This document shows positions 63,915 through 64,000 of a stretch of DNA of 64,000 bases, piece by piece. Below the pieces are notes generated by a model, which did not search any database, was not told where the DNA came from, and worked only from the letters and a program-made list of their open reading frames with translations. Both the position numbers and the translations under genes were made by a program. This DNA is from Demequina subtropica. GTDB lineage: Bacteria > Actinomycetota > Actinomycetes > Actinomycetales > Demequinaceae. Positions within the stretch are counted from its first letter, which is position 1; the number at the start of each line of letters is the position of its first letter. The stretch spans positions 95,140-159,139 of the forward strand of contig NZ_BBMB01000013.1 in the NCBI RefSeq assembly GCF_000971235.1, in the 5' to 3' direction.

Positions 63915-64000
63915 GCGGTGGCTCCTCTCGACTGACGTGGCCCTTGCGGCAAAGCGCCCGCCCGAGCCTAAAGGTCAACGCAGCCAGATTCTACCTGGGG

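Overview
The window is chromosomal DNA of a very GC-rich, aerobic actinobacterium. By eye G+C is a little above 70 percent and nearly every third codon position is G or C. The gene content (actinobacterial GlgA/GlgC, DUF5703, PAC2, SufR-SufBDCSUT with a Rieske ferredoxin, and the block HAD - small protein - tlyA - nadK - recN - steA - steB/mctB - pyrG - nudix known from Mycobacterium and Corynebacterium) suggests Micrococcales, perhaps Cellulomonas- or Demequina-like. The genus is inference. I see no insertion sequence, prophage, CRISPR array, rRNA or toxin-antitoxin pair. The only RNA gene recognised is a tRNA-Leu(GAG).

Layout. 1-12 kb: site-2 protease (cut by the left edge), RecB-like nuclease, chemoreceptor, HAD phosphatase, PAC2 protein, UppP, aldo/keto reductase, DUF5703 protein, M20 peptidase, multi-span GT-C-like protein, tRNA-Leu. 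12-18.7 kb: an SOS mutagenesis operon imuA-imuB-dnaE2 with a perfect SOS box. 18.8-29.8 kb: GH13 amylase with a LacI-type operator at its start codon, TrmH-type methyltransferase, SPFH/NfeD pair, ABC ATPase - Rrf2 - TauE unit with a palindromic operator, divergent glycogen genes glgA and glgC, and serB. 30-40 kb: GH105 hydrolase - SixA - FabI - FabG, SURF1, an ABC-F protein, the biotin ECF transporter BioY-BioM-BioN, a flavin reductase and a PRPP synthetase. 40-49 kb: the SUF operon under SufR, heme A synthase, threonine deaminase. 49-60 kb: the conserved pyrG/recN/nadK/tlyA block, ending in a TPR protein with a very long arginine-rich repeat region. 60-64 kb: a Ski2-like RNA helicase and two small membrane proteins.

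Themes. Most operons are tightly packed with ATGA, GTGA or TTGA overlaps. About eighteen start codons have a TANNNT -10 hexamer only 6 to 8 nt upstream, which predicts leaderless mRNAs. One pair of divergent genes has overlapping -10 elements. The octamer GGACGATG (often extended to GGACGATGCG) occurs about 38 times on the two strands, in genes and in terminator hairpins, far more often than base composition predicts.

Most likely novelty: the octamer, the arginine-rich repeat TPR protein divergent from an RNA helicase, and the operator architectures at the amylase and TauE genes. Most other genes are conserved housekeeping functions. All positions and counts were read by hand.
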